Shown one piece after another: positions 7,856 through 16,196 of a stretch of DNA of 64,000 bases (its first letter is position 1; each line of letters starts with the position of its first letter). The DNA is from Alphaproteobacteria bacterium (lineage in GTDB: Bacteria; Pseudomonadota; Alphaproteobacteria; Micropepsales; Micropepsaceae): the NCBI GenBank assembly GCA_020852655.1, contig JADZAI010000009.1, positions 17,185 through 81,184 on the forward strand, read 5' to 3'. Both the position numbers and the translations under genes were made by a program. The notes under the pieces are model-generated. The model worked only from the letters and a program-made list of their open reading frames with translations. It was not told the DNA's origin and did no database searches.

Positions 7856-9129
7856 GGCTCGCCGTTCTCGTCTGCGCTGCGCTGCTGTGCGGCCGTGCCA
7901 TCGCCGCCGACGTGTGTCCGGTCGAGGTCCCGGCTCCGCCGCCCCAGAGGGCCGCCGACGGCTCGGACCTGACGGCGAGCGGCTTCAAGGACTGGCTGTC
8001 CGGTTTTCGCGACCGCGCGATGGTGGCGGGCATTCCGGCGGGCATCTTCGACAAGGCGATGAAGGGCGTCGCCTTCACGCCCAAGACGATCGAGCGCGCC
8101 TATAACGCCAACGAGCGCACGCAGCGCATCTGGGGCTATCTGAAGAACCGTCCGAGTCCGGAGCGCCTGGCCAAGGGCAAGGAGGCGCTCGGCACCTACA
8201 AGACTATTCTGGCGCGCATCGAGAAGGCGAGCGGCATCCCGCCGGAGGTGCTCGTCACCTTCTGGGGCATGGAGACCGACTACGGCCGCAACAAGGGCAA
8301 GGACGACATCTTCCAGGCGATGGCGGCGCTGGCCTATGAGGGCAACCGGCGCGATTTCTACGAGGCGAACCTGATGGCCGCGATGCGGCTGATGCAGCGC
8401 TACGGCTTCTCCAAGGCGAAGATGGTGGGGAGCTGGGCGGGCGCCGTCGGCCACGCGCAGTTCATGCCCGAAGCCTATGAGCAATATGCGGTGGACGGCG
8501 ACGGCGACGGGGTGATCGACCTGTGGGATTCGGTCGACGACGCCTTCGCCTCGAAGGCCAATTACCTGAAGCAGCGCAATGCGGCGACACCCTTTCGCCC
8601 CGGCCAGGCCTGGATCGCCGAGGTGCAGCCGCCCGAGGACTTTGCCTTCGAGGACGGCGACCTGACGATCAAGAAGACGATCGGCGCGTGGGAAATCCGC
8701 GGCGTGACGCTGATGGGCGGCAAGCCGGTCTCGACGCTGCGCGGCGTCACGATGGACACGCCCGCCTCGGTCTTCGCGCCGGCCGGGGCGCGCGGTCCGA
8801 CGGTGATGACGCTGCCGAATTTCGACCGCTTCGTGGACTATAACCCATCGCAGTCCTATGCGCTGGCGATCGCTTTGTGGTCGAACGCCATTGCCGGCCG
8901 GCCGGGCCTCAAGACGCCGTGGCCGGAGGACGAGCCCGACATCACGCGCGCCCAGGCCTATGCGCTCCAGAAGCAACTGAAGGCGCTCGGCTTCACCGAG
9001 GCCGAGCCCGACGGCGACATCGGCAAGGGCACGCGCGCCGCCATCCGCGCCTATCAGCTCAGCAAGGGGATGGTCGCCGACGCCTTTCCGTCCTGCGCGC
9101 TGCTGAGGAAGGTGCTGGACGCCCCATAG
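7852..9129 (+). CDS. MltB-family lytic murein transglycosylase (secreted paralogue)
   Basis: 425 residues from GTG 7852, overlapping the previous stop as GTGA. A cleavable Sec signal peptide (about residues 1-19) replaces the lipobox of its neighbour, so this copy is probably soluble in the periplasm. The catalytic Glu is 141 (FWGMETDYGR), with AVGHAQFMPEAYE and the DGDGDG loop downstream and a C-terminal peptidoglycan-binding domain (LQKQLKALGFTEAEPDGDIG). The two copies have the same domain order but different anchoring, which suggests division of labour between membrane-bound and free forms. Confidence 0.93.
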   Translation: MRLAVLVCAALLCGRAIAADVCPVEVPAPPPQRAADGSDLTASGFKDWLSGFRDRAMVAGIPAGIFDKAMKGVAFTPKTIERAYNANERTQRIWGYLKNRPSPERLAKGKEALGTYKTILARIEKASGIPPEVLVTFWGMETDYGRNKGKDDIFQAMAALAYEGNRRDFYEANLMAAMRLMQRYGFSKAKMVGSWAGAVGHAQFMPEAYEQYAVDGDGDGVIDLWDSVDDAFASKANYLKQRNAATPFRPGQAWIAEVQPPEDFAFEDGDLTIKKTIGAWEIRGVTLMGGKPVSTLRGVTMDTPASVFAPAGARGPTVMTLPNFDRFVDYNPSQSYALAIALWSNAIAGRPGLKTPWPEDEPDITRAQAYALQKQLKALGFTEAEPDGDIGKGTRAAIRAYQLSKGMVADAFPSCALLRKVLDAP

Positions 9130-9169
9130 CCGGGCAGATGCCGTAACCGATTGATCCAACGCAATTCAT

Positions 9170-9198
9170 GCCGGGACAGCGGTCGCTAATGTCCCGGC
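9170..9198. promoter_or_regulatory. Inverted repeat upstream of the P450 gene
   Basis: GCCGGGAC (9170-9177) and GTCCCGGC (9191-9198) are perfect 8-base arms separated by 13 bases, 20 bases before the P450 start and 41 bases after the lytic transglycosylase stop. No U-tract follows, so a regulator site or mRNA hairpin near the P450 ribosome-binding region is more likely than a terminator. Confidence 0.4.
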
Positions 9199-9217
9199 CA
9201 AATCCGGGAGGCCACGC

Positions 9218-10489
9218 GTGATCGCACAGGACATCGCCAAGACCATCGTCAGCCCCAAGGCCTATGCCAACGGCAAGCAGGTGGACGACGCGTTCGCGTA
9301 TCTGCGCCGCGAGGCCCCGCTGGAGCAGGCCCAGCCGGAAGGCTACGACCCGTTCTGGGTCGTCACCCGGCACGCCGACATCCTGGCCGTCGAGCGGCAG
9401 AACGACCTGTTCCACAACGGCGACCGCTCTGCGACGCTGACCACGAAGGAAGCCGACCGCCGGGTGCGCGAGATGACCGGCGGGTCGCCCCATCTCGTGC
9501 GCTCGCTGGTCCAGATGGACAACCCGGACCATTTCAACTACCGCCGCCTGACCCAGGGCGAGTTCCTGCCGCAGAACCTCAAGCGGCTGGAAGCCCGCAT
9601 CCGCGAGATCGCCAAGGGCTTCGTCGACCGCATGGCCGACCATGGCGGCCGCTGCGACTTCGCGCGCGACGTCGCCTTCCTCTATCCGCTCCACGTCATC
9701 ATGGAAGTGATCGGCGTGCCCGAGGCGGACGAGCCGCGCATGCTGAAGCTGACGCAGGAGCTGTTCGGCAGCGCCGACCCCGAGCTCAACCGCTCGGGCG
9801 AGGAGATCAAGGACACGAGCGCCTCGGTCGACACGATCCAGTCGGTGGTCATGGACTTCATGACCTATTTCAACGCGGTGACCGACGACCGCCGGAAGGC
9901 GCCGCGCAACGACATCGCGAGCGTCATCGCGAACGGCAAGATCAACGGCGAACCGCTCGGCTATCTGGAGGCGATGTCCTACTACATCATCGCAGCGACC
10001 GCCGGCCACGACACGACGTCGAGCACGACAGCCGGGGCACTGTGGGCGCTGGCGGAGAATCCCGACCAGCTCGCCCGGGTGAAAGGCGACCCCTCGCTGA
10101 TGATGAGCTTCATCGAGGAATCGATCCGCTGGGTGACGCCGGTGAAGCACTTCATGCGGACCGCGACGGCCGACACCGAGCTCGCCGGCAAGCCCATCGC
10201 CAAGGGCGACTGGCTGATGCTGAGCTATCCCTCGGGCAATCGCGACGAGGCGGTGTTCAAGGATCCCTTCAAGTTCGACGTCGGCCGCATGCCGAACAAG
10301 CATGTCGCGTTCGGCTATGGCGCGCATGTCTGCCTCGGCCAGCACCTGGCGCGGATGGAAATGCGCATCCTGTGGGAAGAGCTGTTCCCGCGGCTCCAAT
10401 CGGTCGAACTCGACGGCACGCCGAAGAACATGGAGGCCGCCTTCGTGTGCGGCCCGAAATCGGTCCCCGTCCGCTTCAAGATGAACTGA
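9218..10489 (+). CDS. Cytochrome P450
   Basis: 423 residues from GTG 9218 with GGGAGG upstream. All P450 landmarks are present: I-helix oxygen-activation motif AGHDTTS (262-268), K-helix ExxR (E301-R304) and heme-binding loop FGYGAHVCLG with Cys372 as the axial ligand. It is a soluble bacterial class I-type enzyme (no membrane anchor, no fused reductase). Such enzymes hydroxylate hydrophobic substrates such as terpenes, steroids or fatty acids; the substrate is not readable. No ferredoxin gene is adjacent; instead a rubredoxin begins six bases downstream, which may be its redox partner. Confidence 0.95.
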   Translation: MIAQDIAKTIVSPKAYANGKQVDDAFAYLRREAPLEQAQPEGYDPFWVVTRHADILAVERQNDLFHNGDRSATLTTKEADRRVREMTGGSPHLVRSLVQMDNPDHFNYRRLTQGEFLPQNLKRLEARIREIAKGFVDRMADHGGRCDFARDVAFLYPLHVIMEVIGVPEADEPRMLKLTQELFGSADPELNRSGEEIKDTSASVDTIQSVVMDFMTYFNAVTDDRRKAPRNDIASVIANGKINGEPLGYLEAMSYYIIAATAGHDTTSSTTAGALWALAENPDQLARVKGDPSLMMSFIEESIRWVTPVKHFMRTATADTELAGKPIAKGDWLMLSYPSGNRDEAVFKDPFKFDVGRMPNKHVAFGYGAHVCLGQHLARMEMRILWEELFPRLQSVELDGTPKNMEAAFVCGPKSVPVRFKMN

Positions 10490-10494
10490 CGCCC

Positions 10495-10674
10495 GTGAGC
10501 GCGGAACCCTATCGCTTCTGGCAGTGCCGGACCTGCGGCTATCTCTACAGCGAGGAAGCCGGCGACCCGATGGAAGGGCTCGCACCCGGCACGCGCTGGC
10601 GCGACATCCCCGACGACTGGATCTGCCCGATGTGCGGCACGCCGAAGGCCGAGTTCGACATGGTCGAGGTCTAG
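10495..10674 (+). CDS. Rubredoxin
   Basis: 59 residues from GTG 10495, a complete rubredoxin. The iron is held by two CxxC knuckles, Cys11/Cys14 (CRTCGY) and Cys44/Cys47 (CPMCGTPK), with the conserved DPxxGLAPGTRW and IPDDWICP segments. Rubredoxins carry single electrons, usually to alkane hydroxylases. Here the gene is five bases behind a P450 gene, so it may supply that enzyme. It overlaps the stop codon of the convergent channel gene by four bases. Confidence 0.95.
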   Translation: MSAEPYRFWQCRTCGYLYSEEAGDPMEGLAPGTRWRDIPDDWICPMCGTPKAEFDMVEV

Positions 10675-11123
10675 CCGCCGTCCGACCCGGCGCTGAGCCA
10701 GGTGTGCTCGAAGGTGCGCATGTGGTTCATCACCGAGATGAGGAAGGCCGTCGACCAGCCGAACAGGATGAGGCCGGCGGCGCCCTCGATCGCCCCGAAC
10801 AGGCGCCAGTCCGGCGGCAGCACGACATCGCCATAACCGATCGTCGTGAAGGTCGCGGTGGAGAAATAAAGCGCGGTCGTGAAATCGCCGATCGCGCCCG
10901 TCGCGACATAGGCGATGGCGAACGACCAGACCTCGATCGTGTGCGTGAGAAAGAGCCCGTGCACGACCAGCAGGATCAGCAGCCCCTGCCCGAGCAGGCC
11001 ACCCTGTTGGGGCAGCCGGCTGCCCCGGTGCCGCAACAGGCGCATCAGCAGCACGAGCCCGACGAAATGGACCGTGACGCAGACCATGACCATCAGGCTG
11101 GCCAGAAGCAGATGAGCGAGCAT
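10671..11123 (-). CDS. Two-helix potassium channel
   Basis: 150 residues. A selectivity filter TIGYGD (94-99) follows a pore helix (LYFSTATFTT). Hydrophobic segments at about 3-27, 45-62, 65-80 and 105-130 suggest an Ion_trans_2 pore with one or two extra N-terminal helices. No RCK/TrkA_N nucleotide-binding domain is attached, so it is a minimal ungated or voltage-insensitive type. Monocistronic; convergent with rubredoxin. Confidence 0.85.
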   Translation of the reverse strand: MLAHLLLASLMVMVCVTVHFVGLVLLMRLLRHRGSRLPQQGGLLGQGLLILLVVHGLFLTHTIEVWSFAIAYVATGAIGDFTTALYFSTATFTTIGYGDVVLPPDWRLFGAIEGAAGLILFGWSTAFLISVMNHMRTFEHTWLSAGSDGG

Positions 11124-11210
11124 GCGCCGCCTTCTACAGCAATCCGCGAGACCCGCGGCCAGTTCTTGCGTTGGGGATCGCCCTCTTGAACGACGCTGCC
11201 ACCGCGCGTA

Positions 11211-11248
11211 ATTCTTACGATTTCTGATCGATGAAGGATCGTAAGAAT
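11211..11248. promoter_or_regulatory. Operator dyad over the vapB ribosome-binding site and start
   Basis: ATTCTTACGAT (11211-11221) and ATCGTAAGAAT (11238-11248) are perfect 11-base inverted arms with 16 bases between. The right arm overlaps the antitoxin start codon (11247) and the GAAGGA Shine-Dalgarno lies in the spacer. AbrB-type antitoxins normally bind such palindromes to repress their own operon, so this is the expected autoregulatory site. Confidence 0.7.
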
Positions 11249-11459
11249 GGGCAATATCGTCACGCTGTCCGAGAAATTCCAGATTTCGGTTCCGAAGGAA
11301 GTCCGGGAACAGCAGGGCTGGAAGGCGGGCCAGAAAATCGCCTTCGTAGCCGACGGCAAGGGCGTGCGGTTGGTTCGCGTGCCCACCCTCGACGAGCTTC
11401 AGGGCATCGCGACGAACGCGGACCCGACCGGATACCGCGATCGAGACGACCGCTATTGA
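11247..11459 (+). CDS. vapB: AbrB/MazE-fold antitoxin of a VapBC pair
   Basis: 70 residues. The N-terminal swapped-hairpin AbrB DNA-binding domain is clear (VTLSEKFQISVPKEVREQQGWKAGQKI), followed by a tail that ends in a charged RDRDDRY. It should bind the toxin and repress the operon through the dyad that overlaps its own start. The stop codon overlaps the toxin ATG (TGATG), ensuring coupled translation. Confidence 0.88.
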   Translation: MGNIVTLSEKFQISVPKEVREQQGWKAGQKIAFVADGKGVRLVRVPTLDELQGIATNADPTGYRDRDDRY

Positions 11460-11833
11460 TGCGGCTCGTAGACACGTCGGCGTGGATCGAGCTGCTGCGC
11501 GATACCCCGGCTGGAAAAGCCGTGCGGCAGGCTGTCCCGACGCCGGGCGAATGGCTGGTGCCGACGATCGTGCAGCTCGAATTCTTCAAATGGCTCTTGC
11601 GCGAACTCGGCCAGGACGCGGCAGATGAAGCTCTGGTCTTCAGCCGGACCTGTGTCGTCGTTCCATTGAGCACGAACCTCGCCGTTGCTGCGGCAGAGGC
11701 CTGCCGGGAATTCAAGCTCTCGACGGCCGATGCGATCATCTACGCGACTGCCCAAGCCTATGGGGCCGACCTGCTGACGTGTGACGCGCACTTTAAAGAT
11801 CTCGCAGGTGTCGTTTATCTCGCCAAAGCGTGA
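11459..11833 (+). CDS. vapC: PIN-domain ribonuclease toxin VapC
   Basis: 124 residues. The PIN-domain acidic residues are all present: Asp5 (VDTS), Glu41 (QLEFFKW), Asp91 (TADAIIYA) and Asp109 (TCDAHF). They bind Mg2+/Mn2+ for RNA cleavage, usually of tRNA or rRNA. It is coupled to the AbrB-type antitoxin. The catalytic set is intact, so this is likely an active toxin rather than a remnant. Confidence 0.9.
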   Translation: MRLVDTSAWIELLRDTPAGKAVRQAVPTPGEWLVPTIVQLEFFKWLLRELGQDAADEALVFSRTCVVVPLSTNLAVAAAEACREFKLSTADAIIYATAQAYGADLLTCDAHFKDLAGVVYLAKA

Positions 11834-12002
11834 GCGCGCGTCTGCGACATCCCGCCACGCTTGTGCGCGTGGGTGATCGGGCGTAGACGGCGCGCCCTCG
11901 TGAAGGAGAGAAGGCGTGTCCTGGTTTCAACAGCCAAGCTGATCCCGGAAGCTGGCCTGTGAGCCGGCGAATGGGAGGAGTCTATCTGTTGGAGTCTGTG
12001 TC
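11834..12002. other. Intergenic region, nothing recognised
   Basis: 169 bases between vapC and the unknown gene at 12003. I looked for tRNA, riboswitch and terminator signatures and found none that I could support. The only useful signal is GGAG (11984-11990 region and again just before the start) as ribosome-binding site for the next gene. Confidence 0.4.
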
Positions 12003-12950
12003 ATGTCGTCGTTCTGGAGGCGCTTTGGGCCGCATGCGCAAACCATGCGCGCGGTCGCGCTGGAATACCCTTCCCTGCTGAAACGCCTGGCCGATGCGCC
12101 GGACAAGACGTTTCACGTCTATGCCATCCGCGTAGAGGCGCTGTTGAAGGCGGACGCTGCAATGGCGCCTGCCGCGATCGGCGCGATCATCGACCGCGCG
12201 GACCTGCGCCAATTGCTCGCCGATGTCTGGAGCGTGTGCCCACCGGGCGCGCTATCCGCACTCGACCGGTGCAGCAGCCATGTGCTGGAAGCGGCGTTTT
12301 ATGAGCGGCTGAGGCGGGTGCTGGCCGACACGCGCCTCGTACAACTGTTGCGCAAGATGGACGGTCAGATCACCCCGGCGCGCCTGGAGCGCATCGAACT
12401 CGTCGCGCAGCTCCACCCGGCGATAGCCGCCGTGCCGCTGCGCGTGCCCGCCCGCTCGCTTGTCTCGATCGACTGGCTGCTCCGCCGGCTGGAGGCGGCC
12501 GGCGCCCGGCTCGACGAGCGCGGCCTGCGCCGAAGGCTCCGGACCATCGGTATGCGCACCTGGCAGAAGCGGATTCAGGAGCTGTTGCTGGATCATCCCC
12601 CGGTCGAGGCCCCTTGGGCCGGGACCGCAAAGCTGACGCCGCTCGATTCGCCCCGCGCGCTGCGCCGCATCGGGCGCGAATTTCACCTCTGCCTTGGCGA
12701 GGCGCAGTATTCGCTCGCGCTCATCCGCCGCCGCCGGGCGTATTACCAATGGCACGGAGACGAAGCAGCCGTTGCCGAAATTGCGGAGATCGGTTTCGGC
12801 GAGTGGGAGATCAACGACATCAACGGCAAGAGCAACCGCGCGCTGAAGGCGGCGACGCTGCGCGATATCGAGGCCACGTTCCGCACCAGCGGAATCCTGC
12901 CACAGGAGAGCGTGCGGGAGGGTCTGCTCTACTATGGCCGGGAGGATTGA
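12003..12950 (+). CDS. Uncharacterised protein, possibly PcfJ-like at the C-terminus
   Basis: 315 residues, soluble, rich in Arg, Leu and Ala. The N-terminal two thirds are helical with no motif I recognise. The last third (about 222-305) has the order FHLCLG ... Y/A-L-x-R-R-R ... AVAEI ... W-x-I-x-x-I-x-G-K-S-N ... T-x-x-x-I, which loosely resembles the C-terminal core of PcfJ-like proteins (a Cys-x-G strand, an E-hydrophobic strand, then a G-x-x-N loop). That match is by eye and weak. It sits next to a VapBC pair, in a stretch that looks accessory. Function unknown. Confidence 0.6.
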   Translation: MSSFWRRFGPHAQTMRAVALEYPSLLKRLADAPDKTFHVYAIRVEALLKADAAMAPAAIGAIIDRADLRQLLADVWSVCPPGALSALDRCSSHVLEAAFYERLRRVLADTRLVQLLRKMDGQITPARLERIELVAQLHPAIAAVPLRVPARSLVSIDWLLRRLEAAGARLDERGLRRRLRTIGMRTWQKRIQELLLDHPPVEAPWAGTAKLTPLDSPRALRRIGREFHLCLGEAQYSLALIRRRRAYYQWHGDEAAVAEIAEIGFGEWEINDINGKSNRALKAATLRDIEATFRTSGILPQESVREGLLYYGRED

Positions 12951-12977
12951 GCGGACGCCCAGCCGTATAGGCTACCG

Positions 12978-13712
12978 TCACTCGGCGGTACCTATGCTGT
13001 CCGCCGTCATCGTCAGAGCGAAGCTCGGCGCGACCAGACACGATACCGCGGCGGCAGCCTCTTCCTGCACCACGTCCATTCGCCCCGTCCCTCGGATCTC
13101 GAATATCCACCCGCCCGCGAGCATGACGACGAGATCCGATTGATAGCGAATGTCGTCGGCGACGATCTCGTATTCGGCGGATCGAACGTGCTCGACATAG
13201 GCAGGCGTCTCACCCTTGAAGGTCACGGCGGGACCGAGATATTTCGCCTGCGGATACGCGCGTTCCACCTCATCCTTGTACCGCCGGAACGCGGTGTCGG
13301 CCGTTTCACCAGCCTCAGCCTTGATGGCGAACAGCGTGAGCTTGCAAACCCACAAATCGTCGAGCCCCTGAATGCCATAGTCGCAGCCGACATCGGTGCC
13401 AGGCCCGGCCGGCGACGGATAGACCTGAAACCGCCAGACGTTCAGCGTGCCAAGCTTCCGCGGGCAGATCATGCCGCTTTGAATATGGCGTGCGGCGCCA
13501 TCGTCCCGCGCCTCGAAGACGCCCTTTGTTTCCGGCTTCCGAGCGAGCATTTCGCTGGTCGGCGGCAGATCAGGCTGCGGCGGGAAGTCCGGCACGGCTT
13601 CCGACTCAGGCTTGGGCGGCGCCGGAGCGCCAGCGACGTCTGTGCAGGACATCGCCAGAAGCAGCAATGCAGTCGCAGTCGAACGGACGGTTCGCGTTTG
13701 CGATGCGCGCAT
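12978..13712 (-). CDS. Uncharacterised exported protein
   Basis: 244 residues. An N-terminal export signal is visible; the LAMSC at about 19-23 is a poor lipobox, so it may be a lipoprotein or a cleaved secreted protein. A proline/acid-rich linker (residues 30-55) precedes a folded domain with paired cysteines (around 83, 109, 122 and 225). No family is recognised. It begins directly next to the stop codon of the acyl-CoA dehydrogenase gene on the same strand, so it is probably the last gene of that operon by position only. Confidence 0.65.
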   Translation of the reverse strand: MRASQTRTVRSTATALLLLAMSCTDVAGAPAPPKPESEAVPDFPPQPDLPPTSEMLARKPETKGVFEARDDGAARHIQSGMICPRKLGTLNVWRFQVYPSPAGPGTDVGCDYGIQGLDDLWVCKLTLFAIKAEAGETADTAFRRYKDEVERAYPQAKYLGPAVTFKGETPAYVEHVRSAEYEIVADDIRYQSDLVVMLAGGWIFEIRGTGRMDVVQEEAAAAVSCLVAPSFALTMTADSIGTAE

Positions 13713-14879
13713 CTACCGCTTCGACCCCAGCAGATTGCGCGCCACGACCCACTTATGCACCTCGGTCGGGCCGTCATAGATGCGCATGGTGCGGATCTTC
13801 GAGGCCATGAGCTGGAGCGGCAGCTCCTTGGTCATGCCCATCGCGCCATAGGTCTGCATGGCGCGGTCGATCACCTCCCACGCCATTTCGGTCGCGTAGG
13901 CCTTGATCATGGAGATCTCCAGGCGCACGTCGCGACCCTGGTCGATCTTCCAGGCGCAGTCATAGGTCATCAGGCGCGCGGCATGGATGCGCGTCGCGGC
14001 ATCGGCCACCCACCACTGGATCGCCTGGCGCTCGCTGAGGGGCAGGCCGAAGGTTTTCCGCTGCGGTGCATACTCCAAGATCATGTCGAGCGCGCGCTGC
14101 GCCATGCCGATCGACCACGCCGCCATCTGTACGCGGCGGGTGCCGAGGCGGAGCTGCATCGGCGCGAAGCCGTTGCCTTCGGTGCCGAGCAGCTTCCAGC
14201 CGGGGACGCGGCAATCTTCCAGCGCGATCTCGTAGGTGGCGGCGCCGCCGATCATCGGGATTTTGCGCAGCACGTTGAAGCCGGGCGTGCCCTTGTCGAT
14301 CAGGAAGGCCGAGATGCCGCCGCGGGCCCGCTTGTCCTTGTCGGTGATCGCCATGGTGATGGTGAAGTCGGCATGGTCGGCGCGGGAGATCCAGATCTTG
14401 CGGCCGTTGATGACCCAGTCGTCGCCGTCGCGTTCGGCGCGGGTGATCATCGCCGCCGGGTCGCCGCCGGCGCCGGGCTCGGAAATGCCGATCGCCGACA
14501 CCGTCTCGCCCCGCACATAAGGCGCGAGATAGGCCTCGCGCTGCTCGGGCGTGACGGTCGCCATGAGCATGCGGAGGTTCGGGCTGTCGGGCGGCAGCGT
14601 GTAGGGCGTGACGGTCTTGCCGATCTCTTCCTCGACGCCGACCATCGCGACCATCGGCAGGTCGAAGCCGCCGACGTCGGTGGGCGCATCGAGGCCCCAG
14701 AGGCCCAGTTCCTTCGAGACCTTGTCGAGGCGCTTCATATCCTCGGACAGGATCGAAAGCCCCTTCCCTTCCGCCTCGCGCTGGAGGACGCCGGCTTCCA
14801 GCGGCATCAGCTCGTCCTGCACGAAGCGCGTGACGAGGTCCTTCAGCATCCGGTGTTCTTCGCTGAGCTCAAACTCCAT
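13713..14879 (-). CDS. Acyl-CoA dehydrogenase
   Basis: 388 residues with the three-part ACAD fold: N-terminal helices (MEFELSEEHRMLKDLVTRFV), the mid-domain FAD/substrate motif (SAIGISEPGAGGD; GRKIWISRADHAD) and the C-terminal helical domain (RKTFGLPLSERQAIQW; YGAMGMTKELPLQ; RIYDGPTEVHKWVVAR). It is an FAD enzyme that introduces a 2,3 double bond into an acyl-CoA. The start overlaps the end of the upstream CaiB-type CoA-transferase gene by 11 bases, so the two probably activate and oxidise the same acid. Chain-length preference is unknown. Confidence 0.93.
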   Translation of the reverse strand: MEFELSEEHRMLKDLVTRFVQDELMPLEAGVLQREAEGKGLSILSEDMKRLDKVSKELGLWGLDAPTDVGGFDLPMVAMVGVEEEIGKTVTPYTLPPDSPNLRMLMATVTPEQREAYLAPYVRGETVSAIGISEPGAGGDPAAMITRAERDGDDWVINGRKIWISRADHADFTITMAITDKDKRARGGISAFLIDKGTPGFNVLRKIPMIGGAATYEIALEDCRVPGWKLLGTEGNGFAPMQLRLGTRRVQMAAWSIGMAQRALDMILEYAPQRKTFGLPLSERQAIQWWVADAATRIHAARLMTYDCAWKIDQGRDVRLEISMIKAYATEMAWEVIDRAMQTYGAMGMTKELPLQLMASKIRTMRIYDGPTEVHKWVVARNLLGSKR

Positions 14880-16104
14880 GGCGCGGCTCGTCCCTTTGCA
14901 TGATGGTTTTGCGCGATAGTAGCGCGTCGATTTCGTCCGGCGCGAATCCGGCTTCGCGGAGGATTTCGGCGGTGTGCTGGCCGAGCCAGGGCGCCGGCAG
15001 GCGGATGGCCGCGGGCGTGGCTGCGAATTTGGTTGGCGGGCGGACCGCGATGAGGCGGCCTTCGCTCGGGTGCTCCATGGGCTGAAACAGGCCGACGGCC
15101 TTGAGCTGCGGATGCTCCGGCAGGTCGTCGAGCGCGTAGATCGGCGTCGCGGGCACGTCGATGCGGGCGCAGATTTCCACCCATTCGGCGGTCGAGCGCG
15201 TGCGGGTGATCTCGCCGATCGTCGCGTAGAGCGCGCGGATATTGGCGTTGCGCTTCTCGCCGTCGTGGATGCCGAGCTGTTCGGTCAGATCCTCGCGGCC
15301 GGCGGCGGCGTAGAAGGCGGCCCAGTGCTCGGCCGTGTAGGGCAGGATGGCGATGTGGCCGTCCCTGGTCGGCGCCGGCTTGCGGCCGCCGGCGAGGAGG
15401 CGCGCATAGCCCGCCCCCTGCGGCGCGGGATCGAAGGAGAGGCCGCCGAGATGTTCGGCAAGGACGAAAGCCGCCATCGTCTCCAGCATCGGCACCTCGA
15501 CATACTGGCCCTCGCCGGTGCGCAGGCGATGCACCAGCGCGGCGAGCACGGCGTTGACTAGTGCCATGCCGGTCGTCTTGTCGGCGACCAGGGTCGGCAC
15601 GTAGTCGGGCGCCGGACGGCCGTTGCTGGCGACGGCGACGAGGCCGGAGGCCGCCTGGATGATGTCGTCGAAGGCGGGCTTGCCGGCATCGGGGCCGTCT
15701 TCGTCGAAGCCCGTCGCCGCGCAGTAAACCACGGAAGGGTGCAGAGCCTTGACCGCCTCGTAGCCGAAGCCGAGCCGCTCGATCGCCTCGACGCGCATGT
15801 TGTGGACGAGGATGTCACAGGCGGGGATGAGGCGGCGGAGCACCGCCTTGCCTTCTTCCGCCGCGAGGTCGAGGCAGAGCGAGCGCTTGTTGCGGTTGAG
15901 CGCGAGGAAGATCGAACTCATGCCGGGATGCAGCGAGACGCCGTTGGCGCGCATCATGTCGCCGCGCGGGCCTTCGACCTTGATGACCTCAGCGCCGTAG
16001 TCGCCGAGCACCTGGGTCGCGAGCGGCCCGAGGACCACCGCGGTGAGATCGAGGATGCGGAGGCCGGCGAGCGGACCGGTGGGTTTGGTGGAGACGTTCG
16101 ACAT
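14869..16104 (-). CDS. CaiB/BaiF-family (class III) CoA-transferase
   Basis: 411 residues from ATG 16104. The family opening is clear (PLAGLRILDLTAVVLGPLATQVLGDYGAEVIKVEGP), and the catalytic Asp is in GKPAFDDIIQAASGL (about residue 169-170). Class III CoA-transferases move CoA between carboxylic acids, as in carnitine, bile acid or aromatic acid degradation. It overlaps the acyl-CoA dehydrogenase gene. An upstream in-frame start would add 24 arginine-rich residues and is less likely. Confidence 0.92.
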   Translation of the reverse strand: MSNVSTKPTGPLAGLRILDLTAVVLGPLATQVLGDYGAEVIKVEGPRGDMMRANGVSLHPGMSSIFLALNRNKRSLCLDLAAEEGKAVLRRLIPACDILVHNMRVEAIERLGFGYEAVKALHPSVVYCAATGFDEDGPDAGKPAFDDIIQAASGLVAVASNGRPAPDYVPTLVADKTTGMALVNAVLAALVHRLRTGEGQYVEVPMLETMAAFVLAEHLGGLSFDPAPQGAGYARLLAGGRKPAPTRDGHIAILPYTAEHWAAFYAAAGREDLTEQLGIHDGEKRNANIRALYATIGEITRTRSTAEWVEICARIDVPATPIYALDDLPEHPQLKAVGLFQPMEHPSEGRLIAVRPPTKFAATPAAIRLPAPWLGQHTAEILREAGFAPDEIDALLSRKTIMQRDEPRHGV

Positions 16105-16161
16105 GCGCCGCGGGATTATGCGGCGGCAAGGCAGACTGGCGCTAGTGCGGTCGACCTCGCG

Positions 16162-16190
16162 TTGCCGGGGCGGCAACCGGGGCGTATACT
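16162..16190 (+). promoter_or_regulatory. Promoter of the DUF433/DUF5615 pair, probably leaderless
   Basis: TTGCCG (16162-16167) and TATACT (16185-16190) are separated by 17 bases, matching a sigma-70-type promoter. Transcription would start about seven bases past the -10, at or next to the ATG at 16197, so the mRNA should have almost no leader. A 6-base inverted repeat (GTTGCC 16161-16166, GGCAAC 16172-16177) overlaps the -35 and is a candidate operator. Confidence 0.55.
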
Positions 16191-16196
16191 CCTCGC

